Positions 32,533-42,685 of a stretch of 57,037 bases of DNA are shown here, one piece after another. This DNA comes from Thermodesulfovibrio sp. (GTDB lineage: Bacteria > Nitrospirota > Thermodesulfovibrionia > Thermodesulfovibrionales > Thermodesulfovibrionaceae): the NCBI GenBank assembly GCA_025057595.1, contig JANXBK010000008.1, forward strand, positions 1-57,037, read 5' to 3'. Under the pieces are notes generated by a model. It was not told the DNA's origin, made no database searches, and worked only from the letters and a program-made list of their open reading frames with translations. Position 1 is the stretch's first letter. Every line of letters starts with the position of its first letter. The translations under genes and the position numbers were made by a program.

Positions 32533-34291
32533 ATTGCATCTGCCAAAGCTCACTGTAAAGTCCTCTCTTAGCTAAAAGTTCTTCATGACTTCCTTCTTCT
32601 ATCACACTTCCTTTATCCATGACTATAATCTTGTCTGCTCTTTTTATAGTTGAAAGTCTATGAGCTATAATTAAAGTGGTTTTATCTTTTGATATTCTCT
32701 CAAGAGCCTTCTGAATTTTTTCTTCAGATTCTGTATCTAAGGAAGCTGTGGCTTCATCAAAGATTAAAATTTTTGGTTGTCTTAGTATTGCTCTTGCTAT
32801 AGTAATTCTTTGTTTTTGCCCTCCTGAAAGTAAAACTCCTTTTTCTCCCACTATTGAGCCATAACCTTGAGGAAGATTCATTATAAAATCATGTGCATCA
32901 GCGATTTTAGCAGCTTCTTCAACTTCTCTCTTTGAAGAAAAAAGATTCCCCAACTTAATATTATTCTCCACAGAGTCATTAAATAGAATTATATCTTGTG
33001 TAACAACCGCAATTTGTGAACGGAGAGATTTAAGAGAATATTCCTTTATGTTTATTCCATCAATTAAAATTTCTCCTTCAGTTGGAGTCCAAAAACCTGC
33101 TATAAGATCAACAATCGTACTTTTACCCGCTCCAGATGGTCCTACAATCGCAACTGTCTGACCAGGTTTTACATCAAAATTAACTTCTCTTAATGCATAA
33201 TCTTTAGAAAGAGGATATTTGAAAGAGACATTTTTGAAGGCAATATATCCTTGAATCTCTTTTTCTAATCCACCAGTTTTCTCTTCACTAACAAAAATTA
33301 TATCCCTTAGTCTTTCTACCACATTTCTTCCCCTCTGAAAGGAAGCATTAATACGACTAAGTCTCTTCAAAGGTGTGTACATAAGAATAACAGAGGCTGC
33401 AAAGGAGAAAAAATCTCCAGAAGAAATTTTGTTTTCTACCACAAGCCAACCACCATAAAAAACAATTACCGCTACTCCAACACCCGCAATTGCCTCTATT
33501 AAAAAATTCGTAAACTCCTCTGTTCTTACTTCTCTCATTATATTTCTGTAATGTTCCTGTAAAGCTTTTCTGTATCTATTTGTCATATTTTTTTCCATTG
33601 TGAATACTTTAATTATTTTTATTCCATGTAAAGTTTCATGAAGTAGAGTTGTTACTTTTGCTATTTTTAGTCTTGTTTTCATCCCAATTTCTTTCATTCT
33701 TTTACCAAGCTTTGTTATTGTATAGACCATCAATGGAATTACTACAATAGCAAGTAAAGCCAAATCCCATTTTCTATAGAAAGCAACTGTGGCCAAAGCA
33801 ACTACTGTTAGTCCTTCTACAATAAAATCTTTGATAGTATGGGAAACTGTACTTCTTAAAATTTCTACATCATTAAGTAGCTTTGATATAACATTGCCAG
33901 AGGAGTCTTTGCAGAAAAAGGAAAAAGGAAGTTTAAGAAGTTTTTCATATAAAGCATCTCTTAGATTTTTTACAATTTTGGCACCTATTGAATTCATAAG
34001 ATAGTTATTTAGAAAAGTAAAGATACCTCTTAGACAAAAGAGAAAAACAATAGCTACAGGTATAATATAGAGATATTCAGAGGATCTCTTAATAAAAATT
34101 TGATCCATAGCAGGTTTTACTGACCAAGCAATTAAACCATTCGTTCCAGAGATAAGAAGACCACAAAGAAAAGCTAAAAAAAGTTTTACTCTATGCACTT
34201 TAATGAGGCGCCAGAATACAGCTAAATCGTCTATCCAGCTTTTCTTAAACTTTATTTTAAAAACTTTCTCTATCTGCATAATCTTTCCCAA
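32510..34291 (-). CDS. msbA: MsbA-like lipid ABC transporter (half-transporter)
   Basis: 593 aa with six membrane helices (about 30-320) fused to an ABC ATPase, acting as a homodimer. ATPase motifs: Walker A AIVGPSGAGKSTIVDLI near 385, Q-loop VTQDIILFNDSVENNI, signature LLSGGQKQRITIARAIL, Walker B ILIFDEATASLDTESE and H-loop TTLIIAHRLSTIK. The size and sequence fit the lipid A-core flippase MsbA. LPS-type genes next door (GT2, LpxL-like, kdsB further on) support lipid export, though multidrug export is possible for the family. Its start overlaps the GT2 gene by 22 bases. Confidence 0.85.
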   Translation of the reverse strand: MGKIMQIEKVFKIKFKKSWIDDLAVFWRLIKVHRVKLFLAFLCGLLISGTNGLIAWSVKPAMDQIFIKRSSEYLYIIPVAIVFLFCLRGIFTFLNNYLMNSIGAKIVKNLRDALYEKLLKLPFSFFCKDSSGNVISKLLNDVEILRSTVSHTIKDFIVEGLTVVALATVAFYRKWDLALLAIVVIPLMVYTITKLGKRMKEIGMKTRLKIAKVTTLLHETLHGIKIIKVFTMEKNMTNRYRKALQEHYRNIMREVRTEEFTNFLIEAIAGVGVAVIVFYGGWLVVENKISSGDFFSFAASVILMYTPLKRLSRINASFQRGRNVVERLRDIIFVSEEKTGGLEKEIQGYIAFKNVSFKYPLSKDYALREVNFDVKPGQTVAIVGPSGAGKSTIVDLIAGFWTPTEGEILIDGINIKEYSLKSLRSQIAVVTQDIILFNDSVENNIKLGNLFSSKREVEEAAKIADAHDFIMNLPQGYGSIVGEKGVLLSGGQKQRITIARAILRQPKILIFDEATASLDTESEEKIQKALERISKDKTTLIIAHRLSTIKRADKIIVMDKGSVIEEGSHEELLAKRGLYSELWQMQFNEATFS

Positions 34292-35022
34292 GCTTTTGCA
34301 TATTTAAGAAAAGTGTAATAACTGTATAAAACTGCCAGAAGAAAACCTTTTGTTCCGTCAAGAAAACCAAATCTAAGAATAAACATTTTAATAAAAGTAA
34401 AAATAGGAGAAAAAATCATTTTTAAAACTATTTTATAATTTTTAGAGTTACTTTTAATAATTTCTTCTGCTGACAAAGTAGAGTAGTTTTGCATTTTAGT
34501 TATAAACTCACTAACGCTGCTGTAAGTATAATGCAGAAGAGAGTTTTTTAGATACCCTACCTTTCCCTCAACAATAATTTTCTCATGTACTTGACGCATT
34601 TGTAGTCTGCCTTTTTGTCTTCTAAAAAGTCTTAAGGTATAATCAGGCCACCAACCACTATATTTAATCCATTTTCCAAGAAAAAAGTTTTTTCTTGGGA
34701 TATAGTATCCATCAAAATTTTCATTGCTTATTTTTTCAAATATCTCCTTCTTTAACTCTTCTGTAACTCTTTCATCTGCATCAACTACTAATATCCAATT
34801 AAGTGTTGTTTTTTCAATTGCAAACTGTTTTTGTCTGGCGAAACCTTCCCAATCTTTTTGATATACTTTGTTAGTGTATTTTTTACATATCTCCACAGTA
34901 TTGTCAGTACTAAAGGAGTCTACTACCACTATCTCTTGAAAATCTCTTACTGATTCAAGTAGTTTTTCAATATTTTTTTCTTCATTCTTTGTAATTATTG
35001 CAACTGATACAGGGATTTTCAA
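34270..35022 (-). CDS. family 2 glycosyltransferase, LPS-core type
   Basis: 250 aa. GT-A fold: VSVAIITKNEEKNIEKLLES at the start, EIVVVDSFSTDNTVEICKKY, then the metal-binding ILVVDADERVTEELKKEI (DxD type) and YYIPRKNFFLGKWIKYSGWWP followed by TLRLFRRQKGR. These pieces resemble WaaE/KdtX-type beta-1,4-glucosyltransferases that modify the LPS inner core. The last 60 residues carry one hydrophobic stretch, as in these enzymes. It overlaps the MsbA-like gene and starts 5 bases after moaA. Sugar and acceptor are inferred. Confidence 0.85.
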   Translation of the reverse strand: MKIPVSVAIITKNEEKNIEKLLESVRDFQEIVVVDSFSTDNTVEICKKYTNKVYQKDWEGFARQKQFAIEKTTLNWILVVDADERVTEELKKEIFEKISNENFDGYYIPRKNFFLGKWIKYSGWWPDYTLRLFRRQKGRLQMRQVHEKIIVEGKVGYLKNSLLHYTYSSVSEFITKMQNYSTLSAEEIIKSNSKNYKIVLKMIFSPIFTFIKMFILRFGFLDGTKGFLLAVLYSYYTFLKYAKAWERLCR

Positions 35023-35027
35023 AAATA

Positions 35028-35993
35028 TCAGCCTCCAATCATTGACATCGCTTTAAGAGGATGGGCATTTTGAGAGATTCCTGAAGGTTTTAAATATACT
35101 GCATTAACTAACATTTCTCTTATTAAACTATCGTTAGCGCCAGCTCTTATTAGTGATTTTAAATCTATCTCTCTATCAGAAAAAAGGCAGGGTCTTAGTT
35201 TACCATCTGCAGTAAGTCTTAATCTATTGCATCTTTGACATATATGAGTTGTAAGAGGAGTTATAAATCCGATTAAACCCTTTGAGTTTTCCACAGTGAA
35301 GTATTCTGCTGGCCCAGATTTATCAATTTTAACGGATGTAAGCTTACTTATCCTTTCTATTTTTTTCTTTATCTCCTCTCTACTCATGAATAAATCTCTA
35401 CTCCATTTAGAGTTTTCTCCTATTGGCATAAACTCTATAAATCTTATCTGATAAGGCACTTTTTTACTCCATTTAACAAAATCAACTATTTCATCATCAT
35501 TAATTCCCTTCATTACAACAATGTTTATCTTTATTGGATCAAATCCTAATCTTTCTGCTTCTTTTATTCCTTCTAACACTTCTTTTAAAGCGTCTACTCC
35601 TGTGATAGTTTCGTATTTATCTCTGTTTAAGGAGTCAAGGCTTATATTGAGTCTTTTTAAACCTGCGGACTTTAAATCTTTAGCATATTTTTTAAGAAGT
35701 ACCCCATTTGTTGTAAGGCCTATATCTTTTATTTCTCTAATTTTAGAGGCTCTCTCAATAAAGCTAACTACATCTTTTCTAATTAAAGGCTCTCCTCCAG
35801 TTATTCTTATTTTATTAATTCCTATTTTCGTTGCTAAACTAATTATTCTTAGTATTTCCTCGTAACTTAATATTTCCTTCTGGGGAAGAAATTTTTTAGT
35901 ACTTTTAGGCATACAGTAAATACACCGAAGATTACATCTATCTGTTACCGAGACTCTTAGATAATTTATCTGACGGTTATATCTGTCTATCAT
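35028..35993 (-). CDS. moaA: GTP 3',8-cyclase
   Basis: 321 aa radical SAM enzyme that starts molybdopterin synthesis by rearranging GTP. The N-terminal cluster is SVTDRCNLRCIYCMPKS (CX3CX2C) and the C-terminal substrate cluster HICQRCNRLRLTADGKLRPC (CX2C...C). It also has TGGEPLIRKD, LTTNGVLL and the essential C-terminal Gly-Gly (SMIGG). Molybdenum or tungsten cofactor is needed for formate and other dehydrogenases that can feed sulfate reduction. It overlaps the CpoB-like gene by 4 bases; the functional link between them is not evident. Confidence 0.97.
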   Translation of the reverse strand: MIDRYNRQINYLRVSVTDRCNLRCIYCMPKSTKKFLPQKEILSYEEILRIISLATKIGINKIRITGGEPLIRKDVVSFIERASKIREIKDIGLTTNGVLLKKYAKDLKSAGLKRLNISLDSLNRDKYETITGVDALKEVLEGIKEAERLGFDPIKINIVVMKGINDDEIVDFVKWSKKVPYQIRFIEFMPIGENSKWSRDLFMSREEIKKKIERISKLTSVKIDKSGPAEYFTVENSKGLIGFITPLTTHICQRCNRLRLTADGKLRPCLFSDREIDLKSLIRAGANDSLIREMLVNAVYLKPSGISQNAHPLKAMSMIGG

Positions 35994-36820
35994 CTTCTTT
36001 TAGTTTTTGTAGATGTGGATTTATTATTCTTTAAAATTTCTGCAATTTTCTTTTGGGCGACCTCTGCCTCCTTTGATTTTGGGTATCTTTCAATAACTCT
36101 CTCAAATACCACTTTAGCAGTTTTTCTATCTTTTAACTCTAAGAAGGCCATACCTTCCTTAAGAAGTGCAGTTGGAGCTTTTTCATGTTTTGGATATTTT
36201 CTTAAAAACTCTTCATATCCTAAAATTGCATCTTCATATTTTTTATCGCTGTAGTAAGTTTCAGCAATCCAAAAGTAAACATTTGGAAGAAGTTCAAAAT
36301 CTGGGTAATTTTTTATAATCTCCTGAAGTTTTTCTCTTGCAGATGTATATTCTTTATTTTTTAAATCTATATGAGCAGAGTCATAAAGCTCCTTAGGGCT
36401 TTTCTTTTTCTGTTGAATCATAGCTGTATCTAACGAGAAAGTAGGCTTTTCTGATGGGGTACTTAAAGTGGCAAATCTTTTTTCAAGCTCCATAAGCTTT
36501 TCATTTAACTCCTTGAATCTTTTTTCATTTGTGTAGGAGTTTTCTTCAAATCTTCCTTTAAGAAGTTGTAAATCCTTAATATAATCTTGTGTTTGAGCAA
36601 TAAGTGTGAGTTGTCCCTCTTTTAAAGCTACTGCGGTAACTAAATCTGAAGACATTCTATCGAGTCTACTTTTTAACTCTGAAATTTCCTTTCTTAATTC
36701 GGTATTCTCAATATAAAGTCTTGCAATATCTGCTTTCATCTGGTCTACTTCACCTGTAGTAACACAACCTGAAATAAGTAATGCTAAAAGTATTAAAAAT
36801 ATTTTGATTTTTTTCTTCAT
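35990..36820 (-). CDS. cpoB: Tol-Pal system lipoprotein YbgF/CpoB-like
   Basis: About 276 aa from the ATG at 36820, which has GAGGAGGG five bases upstream; an in-frame ATG 75 bases earlier would bury the signal. The lipobox is LLALLISGC, so this version is a lipoprotein. A coiled coil at about 25-115 (leucine/glutamate heptads) is the trimerising region. Three TPR units follow: SAHIDLKNKEYTSAREKLQE, IAETYYSDKKYEDAILGYEE and GMAFLELKDRKTAKVVFERV. YbgF/CpoB coordinates outer-membrane constriction with cell-wall synthesis. It overlaps pal by 4 bases. tolQRAB are not adjacent. Confidence 0.9.
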   Translation of the reverse strand: MKKKIKIFLILLALLISGCVTTGEVDQMKADIARLYIENTELRKEISELKSRLDRMSSDLVTAVALKEGQLTLIAQTQDYIKDLQLLKGRFEENSYTNEKRFKELNEKLMELEKRFATLSTPSEKPTFSLDTAMIQQKKKSPKELYDSAHIDLKNKEYTSAREKLQEIIKNYPDFELLPNVYFWIAETYYSDKKYEDAILGYEEFLRKYPKHEKAPTALLKEGMAFLELKDRKTAKVVFERVIERYPKSKEAEVAQKKIAEILKNNKSTSTKTKRR

Positions 36821-37359
36821 TTTCCCTCCTCTATTATAAATATAAAGTGTGCTCTTCTGTTTTTCTGCCAACAGCTTTCGTTTTGCTCTGTACATAAAGG
36901 CTTTTCCTCCCCATAACTTATTATTTCTATTCTTGATGAGGAAACACCTAAACTTATCAAAAACTGTTTAGCCGAATTTGCTCTCTTTTGTCCTAGGACG
37001 AAGTTGTACTCGTTTGTTCCTCTTTCATCACAGTGACCCTCAATTAAAAGTTTAAGATTGGGATACTTATGTAAGACAGAAGCAACTTTTTTAAGTGTTG
37101 GAATATCTTCTTGTTTTATATCATATTTATCAAAATCAAAGTGAATATCCTTGACTTCTTGTTGGAGTTTTTTAATTATTTCAGAAGGTGGAATAAATAC
37201 GACCTCTTCCCTTTTAGTTTCTTTAGCTATCTCTTCCTTAGGTTTTTCTTCAATTAATTGAGGTTTCTCTTTTACTGCTTGTTCAGGTATATAAATCTTT
37301 CTTTCAGCACAGCTGACAAGAGAGAGAAAAAAAAGAAAAATAAAAAAAAGTTTAAACAT
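36817..37359 (-). CDS. pal: peptidoglycan-associated lipoprotein Pal
   Basis: About 180 aa from the ATG at 37359 (GGAGG upstream); a second ATG four codons earlier is less likely. The signal MFKLFFIFLFFLSLVSC ends in a lipobox. A charged Lys/Glu/Pro linker to about residue 70 precedes the OmpA-like domain: IHFDFDKYDIKQEDIPTL, LLIEGHCDERGTNEYNFVLG, QKRANSAKQFLISLGV and EIISYGEEKP. The GHCDERGT motif contacts the peptidoglycan diaminopimelate. It anchors the outer membrane to the wall. Confidence 0.95.
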   Translation of the reverse strand: MFKLFFIFLFFLSLVSCAERKIYIPEQAVKEKPQLIEEKPKEEIAKETKREEVVFIPPSEIIKKLQQEVKDIHFDFDKYDIKQEDIPTLKKVASVLHKYPNLKLLIEGHCDERGTNEYNFVLGQKRANSAKQFLISLGVSSSRIEIISYGEEKPLCTEQNESCWQKNRRAHFIFIIEEGK

Positions 37360-37418
37360 CTTAACCTCCAAATGCGGTTTTTATAAGGTTTGCCATAATA
37401 TTTTATAATACATCAAAA

Positions 37419-39461
37419 TCAGTAAAGTTTTGAAAGATCAGTTACTGTGGTAAGAATTTTATGAACTCTTTGAAGCAAGGCAATTCTATTATTTCTCAAT
37501 TTTTCATCTTTATCCATAACAAGTACATTATCAAAAAAATCGGTTATGAAGGGATTAAGAGAGGACAGCAAATATAAGGCTTCTGTGAACTTCTTCTTTA
37601 TTATACAGTTGTCTAAATCTTCCTTTATTGAAAGTATTTTTTCATAAAGCCGTTTCTCCTCCTCTGCAATAAAACTTTCTGGTATAAGATCTATATCTTT
37701 AAATTCCCGAATTATATTTGAAACTCTTTTTACTGAAAAATAAAAAGATTGAAAGATCTCTTCTTTCATGAAACTCTGCACTGCTTGAAGTCTTTCTTCT
37801 GTTTCCCATACAGGAATCTTAGTAATTAAATCATTAATAGTTTTTATAAGATTGACTTCATAACCTTTCAATTCTAAGTAACTTTCTACTCTCTGACCTA
37901 AAAATCTTTCAATTTCTTCCTTTATTTCCTCTTTTTCAAAATCTTCTATGCTCTCTGAAAGCTCTCTTATGCTTACATCATATCTCTTTTTTAGAGATAT
38001 TATTACTATTCCGTTTCCACTTCTTCTTAATCCAAAAGGATCTTCAGTTCCAGAGGGTATATGTCCAAGAAAGAAAAAAGATGATAGATGATCAAGTCTG
38101 TCAGCGATACTTAGTAAACATCCTATATCTGTAGAGGGAATCTCATCAGATAGCCCTTTAGGAAGATAATGCTCTTTTATAGCTAAAACAACCTCTTCAG
38201 GCCATCCTTTCACTTTACAATAATATCCTCCCATTACTCCTTGAAGCTCTGGAAACTCTTTTACAACACCGCTTGCTATATCTGCTTTACAATATTTAGC
38301 TGCTACTTTAAGGGTTTCTAATTTGTCAGGTAAAAGCTTTTTACCTAAATTTATTATTATTTTTTCTATTCTTGCTGCCTTATCATACAGAGTTCCTATC
38401 TTTTCGTGATATATTATTCCCTTTGTTTCCTCTAAAAGCTTTTCAATACCTTTTTTTAAATCTTCTTCATAATAAAATTTTGCATCCTCAAATCTTGCCT
38501 TAATAACTCGCTCTGCTCCTTTTCTGATCTGCTCTGAATTTTCAACAACAGTATCACCTATAGCTATAAAGTAATTTTTAAGTTTACCATCTTTATCTTT
38601 AACTGCGAAGTATCTCTGATGGTCTTTCATAACTGTAATCAATAACTCTTCTGGTAAGGAAATATACTTTTCTGGGTAGCTACATAAAACCATCACAGGA
38701 TGCTCAACAAGATAGACAACCTCTTCAACTAAATCTTCATCTAATAAAGCTTCTCCCTCTATCATATTTGCTAAATTTTTTATTTGATTAACTATAAGCT
38801 GCCTTCTTTTTTCTGGATCTGGAATAACAAAAGCCTTCTCTAAGATTTTTTCGTATTCATCCGCTGTTTTAATATTTAGTGTTTCTTCTACAAGAAATCT
38901 ATGTCCTTGAGTTTTGCAGTCACTTTTTACTCCATTTAATTCAAACTGAATCACTTTTCCTTCATACAAAACAGTAAGCCAACGAATAGGTCTTACAAAC
39001 TTTATTGCTCCACTTCCCCATCTCATCATTTTTGGAAAGTTTAAAGAAAAAAAGAGTTTATTTAAAATTTCTGGAAGTATATTCTCGGTAGCTAATCCTT
39101 CTTCTCTAATCAAAGCACATACATAGTATCCTTTACCTTTTTGTCTTATTTGTAAATCCTTTATATTAATTAGGTTTGCTTGGGCAAAAGCTATTGCTGC
39201 CTGCTTTGGATTCCCTGTCTCATCAAAGGCAATATGTGCTGGAGGTCCCCAGATTAGTTTTTCTGTTGATGTCTGTTTTGGCGAAAGCCAACAGCTTATT
39301 GCAAGCCTTCTTGGTGTAGCGTAAGTTTTTAAATTTTTAAAATCTATCTTATATTCATTAAGTATTTTCTCAAAGTTTTCTTTTAGTTGTTTAATCCCTA
39401 ATGGAATAAATCTTGCTGGTATTTCTTCAGTGCCGATTTCAAATAGAAAATTAACTGACAT
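37419..39461 (-). CDS. glyS: glycyl-tRNA synthetase beta subunit
   Basis: 680 aa tRNA-binding subunit of the bacterial alpha2beta2 glycyl-tRNA synthetase. N-terminal [19 protein letters not shown], the TPRRLAI motif, [41 protein letters not shown] and an HD-like segment ([20 protein letters not shown]) are as in the family. The C-terminus has an anticodon-binding-like helical domain. It overlaps glyQ by 11 bases. Confidence 0.97.
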   Translation of the reverse strand: MSVNFLFEIGTEEIPARFIPLGIKQLKENFEKILNEYKIDFKNLKTYATPRRLAISCWLSPKQTSTEKLIWGPPAHIAFDETGNPKQAAIAFAQANLINIKDLQIRQKGKGYYVCALIREEGLATENILPEILNKLFFSLNFPKMMRWGSGAIKFVRPIRWLTVLYEGKVIQFELNGVKSDCKTQGHRFLVEETLNIKTADEYEKILEKAFVIPDPEKRRQLIVNQIKNLANMIEGEALLDEDLVEEVVYLVEHPVMVLCSYPEKYISLPEELLITVMKDHQRYFAVKDKDGKLKNYFIAIGDTVVENSEQIRKGAERVIKARFEDAKFYYEEDLKKGIEKLLEETKGIIYHEKIGTLYDKAARIEKIIINLGKKLLPDKLETLKVAAKYCKADIASGVVKEFPELQGVMGGYYCKVKGWPEEVVLAIKEHYLPKGLSDEIPSTDIGCLLSIADRLDHLSSFFFLGHIPSGTEDPFGLRRSGNGIVIISLKKRYDVSIRELSESIEDFEKEEIKEEIERFLGQRVESYLELKGYEVNLIKTINDLITKIPVWETEERLQAVQSFMKEEIFQSFYFSVKRVSNIIREFKDIDLIPESFIAEEEKRLYEKILSIKEDLDNCIIKKKFTEALYLLSSLNPFITDFFDNVLVMDKDEKLRNNRIALLQRVHKILTTVTDLSKLY

Positions 39462-40305
39462 CTTCTCCTCTCTTTTTCAGATAGGCTTCTGCACAGGCTT
39501 TTGCAAGTGTTCTTACCCTTGCTATATAGTTTGTTCTTTCAGCCACTGAAAGTATACCCTTCGCATCAAGAAGATTAAACATATGAGAACATTTTAAACA
39601 AAACTCATAGGCTGGTAAAATCAATCCTACAGTTAGCATTCTTTGAGCCTCTCTTTCAAAATCATCAAAATGTTTTTTAATTACCGAAGGCTCAGAATGC
39701 TCAAAGTTAAAATAAGACAGCTCTATCTCGCTTTCTCTATGTATATCACCATAACTAAGATTTTCATTCCATTTGATATCAAATACACTTTCAACTTCTT
39801 GCAAATACATAGCAATTCTTTCAAGTCCATAGGTTATCTCAACCGATACAGGATTTAAATCAAAACCACCAACTTGTTGAAAGTAAGTAAACTGTGTTAT
39901 TTCCATTCCGTCAAGCCAAACTTCCCATCCAACTCCCCAAGCACCTAAGGTGGGAGATTCCCAATCGTCTTCTACAAATCTAATATCATGACGCTTTAGA
40001 TCTATTCCTAATGCTACTAAACTGTCTAAGTAAAGCTTTTGGGCATCATCTGGAGAAGGTTTAAGAATTACTTGATATTGATAGTAGTAGGAAAGTCTGT
40101 TAGGATTTTGTCCATATCTACCATCGGTAGGTCTTCTACAAGGTTGTACATAAGCTGTCTTCCAAGGCTCTTTTCCTAATACTTTGAAAAAAGTTGCTGT
40201 GTGAAATGTGCCTGCTCCAACTTCTAAATCATAAGGCTGTAGTATTACACAGCCTTTCTGAGCCCAATATCTATTTAATGTAAAAATAATTTCTTGAAAA
40301 TACAT
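39451..40305 (-). CDS. glyQ: glycyl-tRNA synthetase alpha subunit
   Basis: 284 aa class II catalytic subunit. The near-invariant pieces [84 protein letters not shown] and [19 protein letters not shown] are present. It pairs with glyS directly downstream. It is divergent from the CbiA-family gene with only 38 bases between, so the promoters must overlap or be very compact; no riboswitch is seen there. Confidence 0.98.
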   Translation of the reverse strand: MYFQEIIFTLNRYWAQKGCVILQPYDLEVGAGTFHTATFFKVLGKEPWKTAYVQPCRRPTDGRYGQNPNRLSYYYQYQVILKPSPDDAQKLYLDSLVALGIDLKRHDIRFVEDDWESPTLGAWGVGWEVWLDGMEITQFTYFQQVGGFDLNPVSVEITYGLERIAMYLQEVESVFDIKWNENLSYGDIHRESEIELSYFNFEHSEPSVIKKHFDDFEREAQRMLTVGLILPAYEFCLKCSHMFNLLDAKGILSVAERTNYIARVRTLAKACAEAYLKKRGEDVS

Positions 40306-40343
40306 AGATTTTCATGATACTTTAGGGTAGGAGCTTTTGTCAA

Positions 40344-41771
40344 ATGTATCCAAGAGTTTTAGTATCTGGAGTTAAAGGCGGAGTAGGAAAAACTACAGTA
40401 ACACTTGCGATAATCTCAATTCTAAAAGAAAGAGGCTACAGAATAACACCTTTTAAAAAAGGACCAGACTATATTGACAGTGGCTGGCTATCTTTCTTTG
40501 CAGAGCGACCTTGTTATAATCTTGACAGCTTTATGATGTCTTCCACAGCTATAATAGAATCTTTTAAAGTTAGAGCTCAAAACTCCATAGCAATCATAGA
40601 GGGTAACAGAGCGCTTTTTGATGGATTTGATGCTAAAGGTTCTGTAAGTAGTGCAGAGCTTGCAAAACTGCTTTTATGTCCTGTGATTCTCGTTGTTGAC
40701 TGCACAAAGACTACACGCTCAATTGCAGCAGTGATTAATGGATTTGTCTCATTTGACAGTCATGTCCAGATAAAGGGAGTTGTTCTAAATCAAATTGCAA
40801 ACACAAGACATGAAGGAATTATTAAAGACTCGATTAAACAGTACTGCAGTATAGAGGTTGTTGGAGCAATTCCAAGGTTTTCTCATACAAAAATGCCCGA
40901 AAGACACATGGGGCTACTTCCCTATCAAGAGCATGAAATGACAGAAGAAACAATAAATTTCATCAAAAAAGTATCTGATTACTTAGATTATGAAAAAATT
41001 TTAAGTATTGCTATAGAGGCTCCTCCTTTACCAGAGATAAACCTTAAAGAGCATGAGAGTTTTGCTACAGAAGAGTTTAAAGTAGGTGTAATAAGAGACA
41101 GAGTATTTCAGTTTTACTATGAGGAAAATCTTGAAGAAATAAGAAAGTATGGAGCAAAGGTTATTCTAATTAACTCTCTTGAGGATAAGACTCTTCCAGA
41201 AGTTGATGTTTTATATATCGGAGGGGGATTTCCTGAGACGAATTTAAACTATCTAATCAAAAACACTTCATTAATGGAAGACATAAAGCAAAAAGCTCAT
41301 ATGGGATTACCAATTTATGCCGAATGTGGCGGATTGATGTATCTTTGTGAAAGCATTATTAGTGAGGAAGGCTCATATCCGATGGTGGGTTTATTTCCCT
41401 TAAAAGTGAAGATGTTTAAAAAGCCTCAAGCACACGGATATGTATTAGCTCAAGCAGAAAAGGGAAATCCTTTTTTTGAAGAAGGAGTTGAAGTAAGAGG
41501 TCATGAGTTTCACTACTCAAAAGTAGTTGACTACAAAGATGGTATTAAAACAGGTTTTAAACTCAAAAGAGGAGAGGGAATATTAGAAGGCAGGGACGGC
41601 ATCATCTTTAACAATACTTTGGCTACATATATTCATATTCATGCACTTGGTTGTAGAGATTGGTTAAGAGGTATTTTTAAAAAGGCAAAACAATACAGGG
41701 AGTTAAAAAATGAGAAAGCAAGCAACAACATGCCTTTTTTGTGGAAGATTGATTCTTCCACCAGAAAATAG
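40344..41771 (+). CDS. cbiA: CbiA/CobB-family cobyrinate a,c-diamide synthase; candidate DsrN
   Basis: 475 aa ATP- and glutamine-dependent amidase. N-terminal P-loop SGVKGGVGKTTVTLAI (deviant KGG type), FKKGPDYIDSGWL, LVVDCTKTTRSIAAVINGF; C-terminal type 1 glutaminase half with YAECGGLMYLCESI (nucleophile Cys) and the late His in HGYVLAQAE and HEFHYSK. The family amidates corrin side chains. In sulfur-oxidising bacteria and many sulfate reducers the homologue DsrN sits in dsr loci and amidates sirohaem to siro(haem)amide for DsrAB. With dsrC three genes on and no other cobalamin genes, the DsrN role is attractive but inferred. It overlaps the next gene by 62 bases out of frame. Confidence 0.88.
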   Translation: MYPRVLVSGVKGGVGKTTVTLAIISILKERGYRITPFKKGPDYIDSGWLSFFAERPCYNLDSFMMSSTAIIESFKVRAQNSIAIIEGNRALFDGFDAKGSVSSAELAKLLLCPVILVVDCTKTTRSIAAVINGFVSFDSHVQIKGVVLNQIANTRHEGIIKDSIKQYCSIEVVGAIPRFSHTKMPERHMGLLPYQEHEMTEETINFIKKVSDYLDYEKILSIAIEAPPLPEINLKEHESFATEEFKVGVIRDRVFQFYYEENLEEIRKYGAKVILINSLEDKTLPEVDVLYIGGGFPETNLNYLIKNTSLMEDIKQKAHMGLPIYAECGGLMYLCESIISEEGSYPMVGLFPLKVKMFKKPQAHGYVLAQAEKGNPFFEEGVEVRGHEFHYSKVVDYKDGIKTGFKLKRGEGILEGRDGIIFNNTLATYIHIHALGCRDWLRGIFKKAKQYRELKNEKASNNMPFLWKIDSSTRK

Positions 41772-42678
41772 AATTACTGAAATAGGCGAAGTAATTTATG
41801 GAAGATGTGAATGTGGCGCAATATATGTATGTGATCCTACAGGACACAGCCAAGGTGAGACTTTACTGGAGGCTATGCTGTTACTTTCTCCAGAAGGAAT
41901 AGAAGATATAGATTTAGGAGTAAATGTCCAGATGAAGGAGCATGATTATGATTGGAAAACTCATCAATATCTTTATGGAAAAGGTCTACTTTTCAGTGGA
42001 AAACTAATCTTTTTAAGGTATTCTTTAAATAAAGAAGATGGAAAGAAGAAAACTCTAATAAGAAAAGTTAACAAAAAAGAGTTTTTAGAGATGGTTAAAG
42101 AAAGGCAGTTTGAGATAATTAGGGAGATATGCAAAGACAATAAAAATGTTGTTGGATGGATTATCTCTTTTTCCTATGACAAAGAGGATATTCTTTCTTG
42201 GAAGGCTATTGAAACAATGGGACATGTAGCAGAAGAATATGTTAAGGCAGACTACTTAGAAGATTTAAGAAATACAATAAGAAAGTTGCTTTGGTCTATG
42301 AGTGAAGAATCAGGAGGAGTTGGATGGAGAGCAGCGGAGCTTATTGCAGAGATAATTTATGCAGAACCAGAGCTTTTTAAGGACATTATACCGATTCTTT
42401 GGTCTCAAAGAGAAGAAAAAAGCTTTTTAGAAAGTGTACTTAGAGGAGTTATAAAACTTTCAAAGAAAGTGAAACTTTCGGAATATATTAATTTTGATTG
42501 TGAAGAGTTAAATTCTTTGCTGAAAAATGAAGAGGATCAGATAAAAGCATTAGTAGGTATATTAGCAGAAAGGGTTGGCTGTGAAATACCTGAAAATATA
42601 AGAAAATTGAATCTGTTAGTTTATAAAAATGGTAGATTATTGCAGATGGAAGCTGTAAAAGCTGAAAAATTTTTATAA
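41710..42678 (+). CDS. Zn-ribbon/HEAT-like protein of the dsr region, function unknown
   Basis: 322 aa starting in the end of the CbiA gene (GGAG upstream of the ATG). N-terminal Cys pairs CLFCGRLILP and RCECGAIYVC, about 22 residues apart, form a probable zinc ribbon, followed by DPTGHSQGETLLEAMLLL. After about residue 110 the protein is helical with paired helices such as IREICKDNKNVVGWIISFSY, WKAIETMGHVAEEYV and SGGVGWRAAELIAEIIYAEP, the WKA/WRA pattern of HEAT-like repeats. No signal or membrane helix is seen, so it is cytosolic. I do not recognise a named function; a chaperone or assembly factor for Dsr proteins would fit the place but has no direct support. Confidence 0.75.
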   Translation: MRKQATTCLFCGRLILPPENRITEIGEVIYGRCECGAIYVCDPTGHSQGETLLEAMLLLSPEGIEDIDLGVNVQMKEHDYDWKTHQYLYGKGLLFSGKLIFLRYSLNKEDGKKKTLIRKVNKKEFLEMVKERQFEIIREICKDNKNVVGWIISFSYDKEDILSWKAIETMGHVAEEYVKADYLEDLRNTIRKLLWSMSEESGGVGWRAAELIAEIIYAEPELFKDIIPILWSQREEKSFLESVLRGVIKLSKKVKLSEYINFDCEELNSLLKNEEDQIKALVGILAERVGCEIPENIRKLNLLVYKNGRLLQMEAVKAEKFL

Positions 42679-42685
42679 TTTTATA

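Noticed and set aside
40306-40343. Cobalamin riboswitch before the CbiA-family gene
   Set aside because: The 38-base gap is far too short for one.
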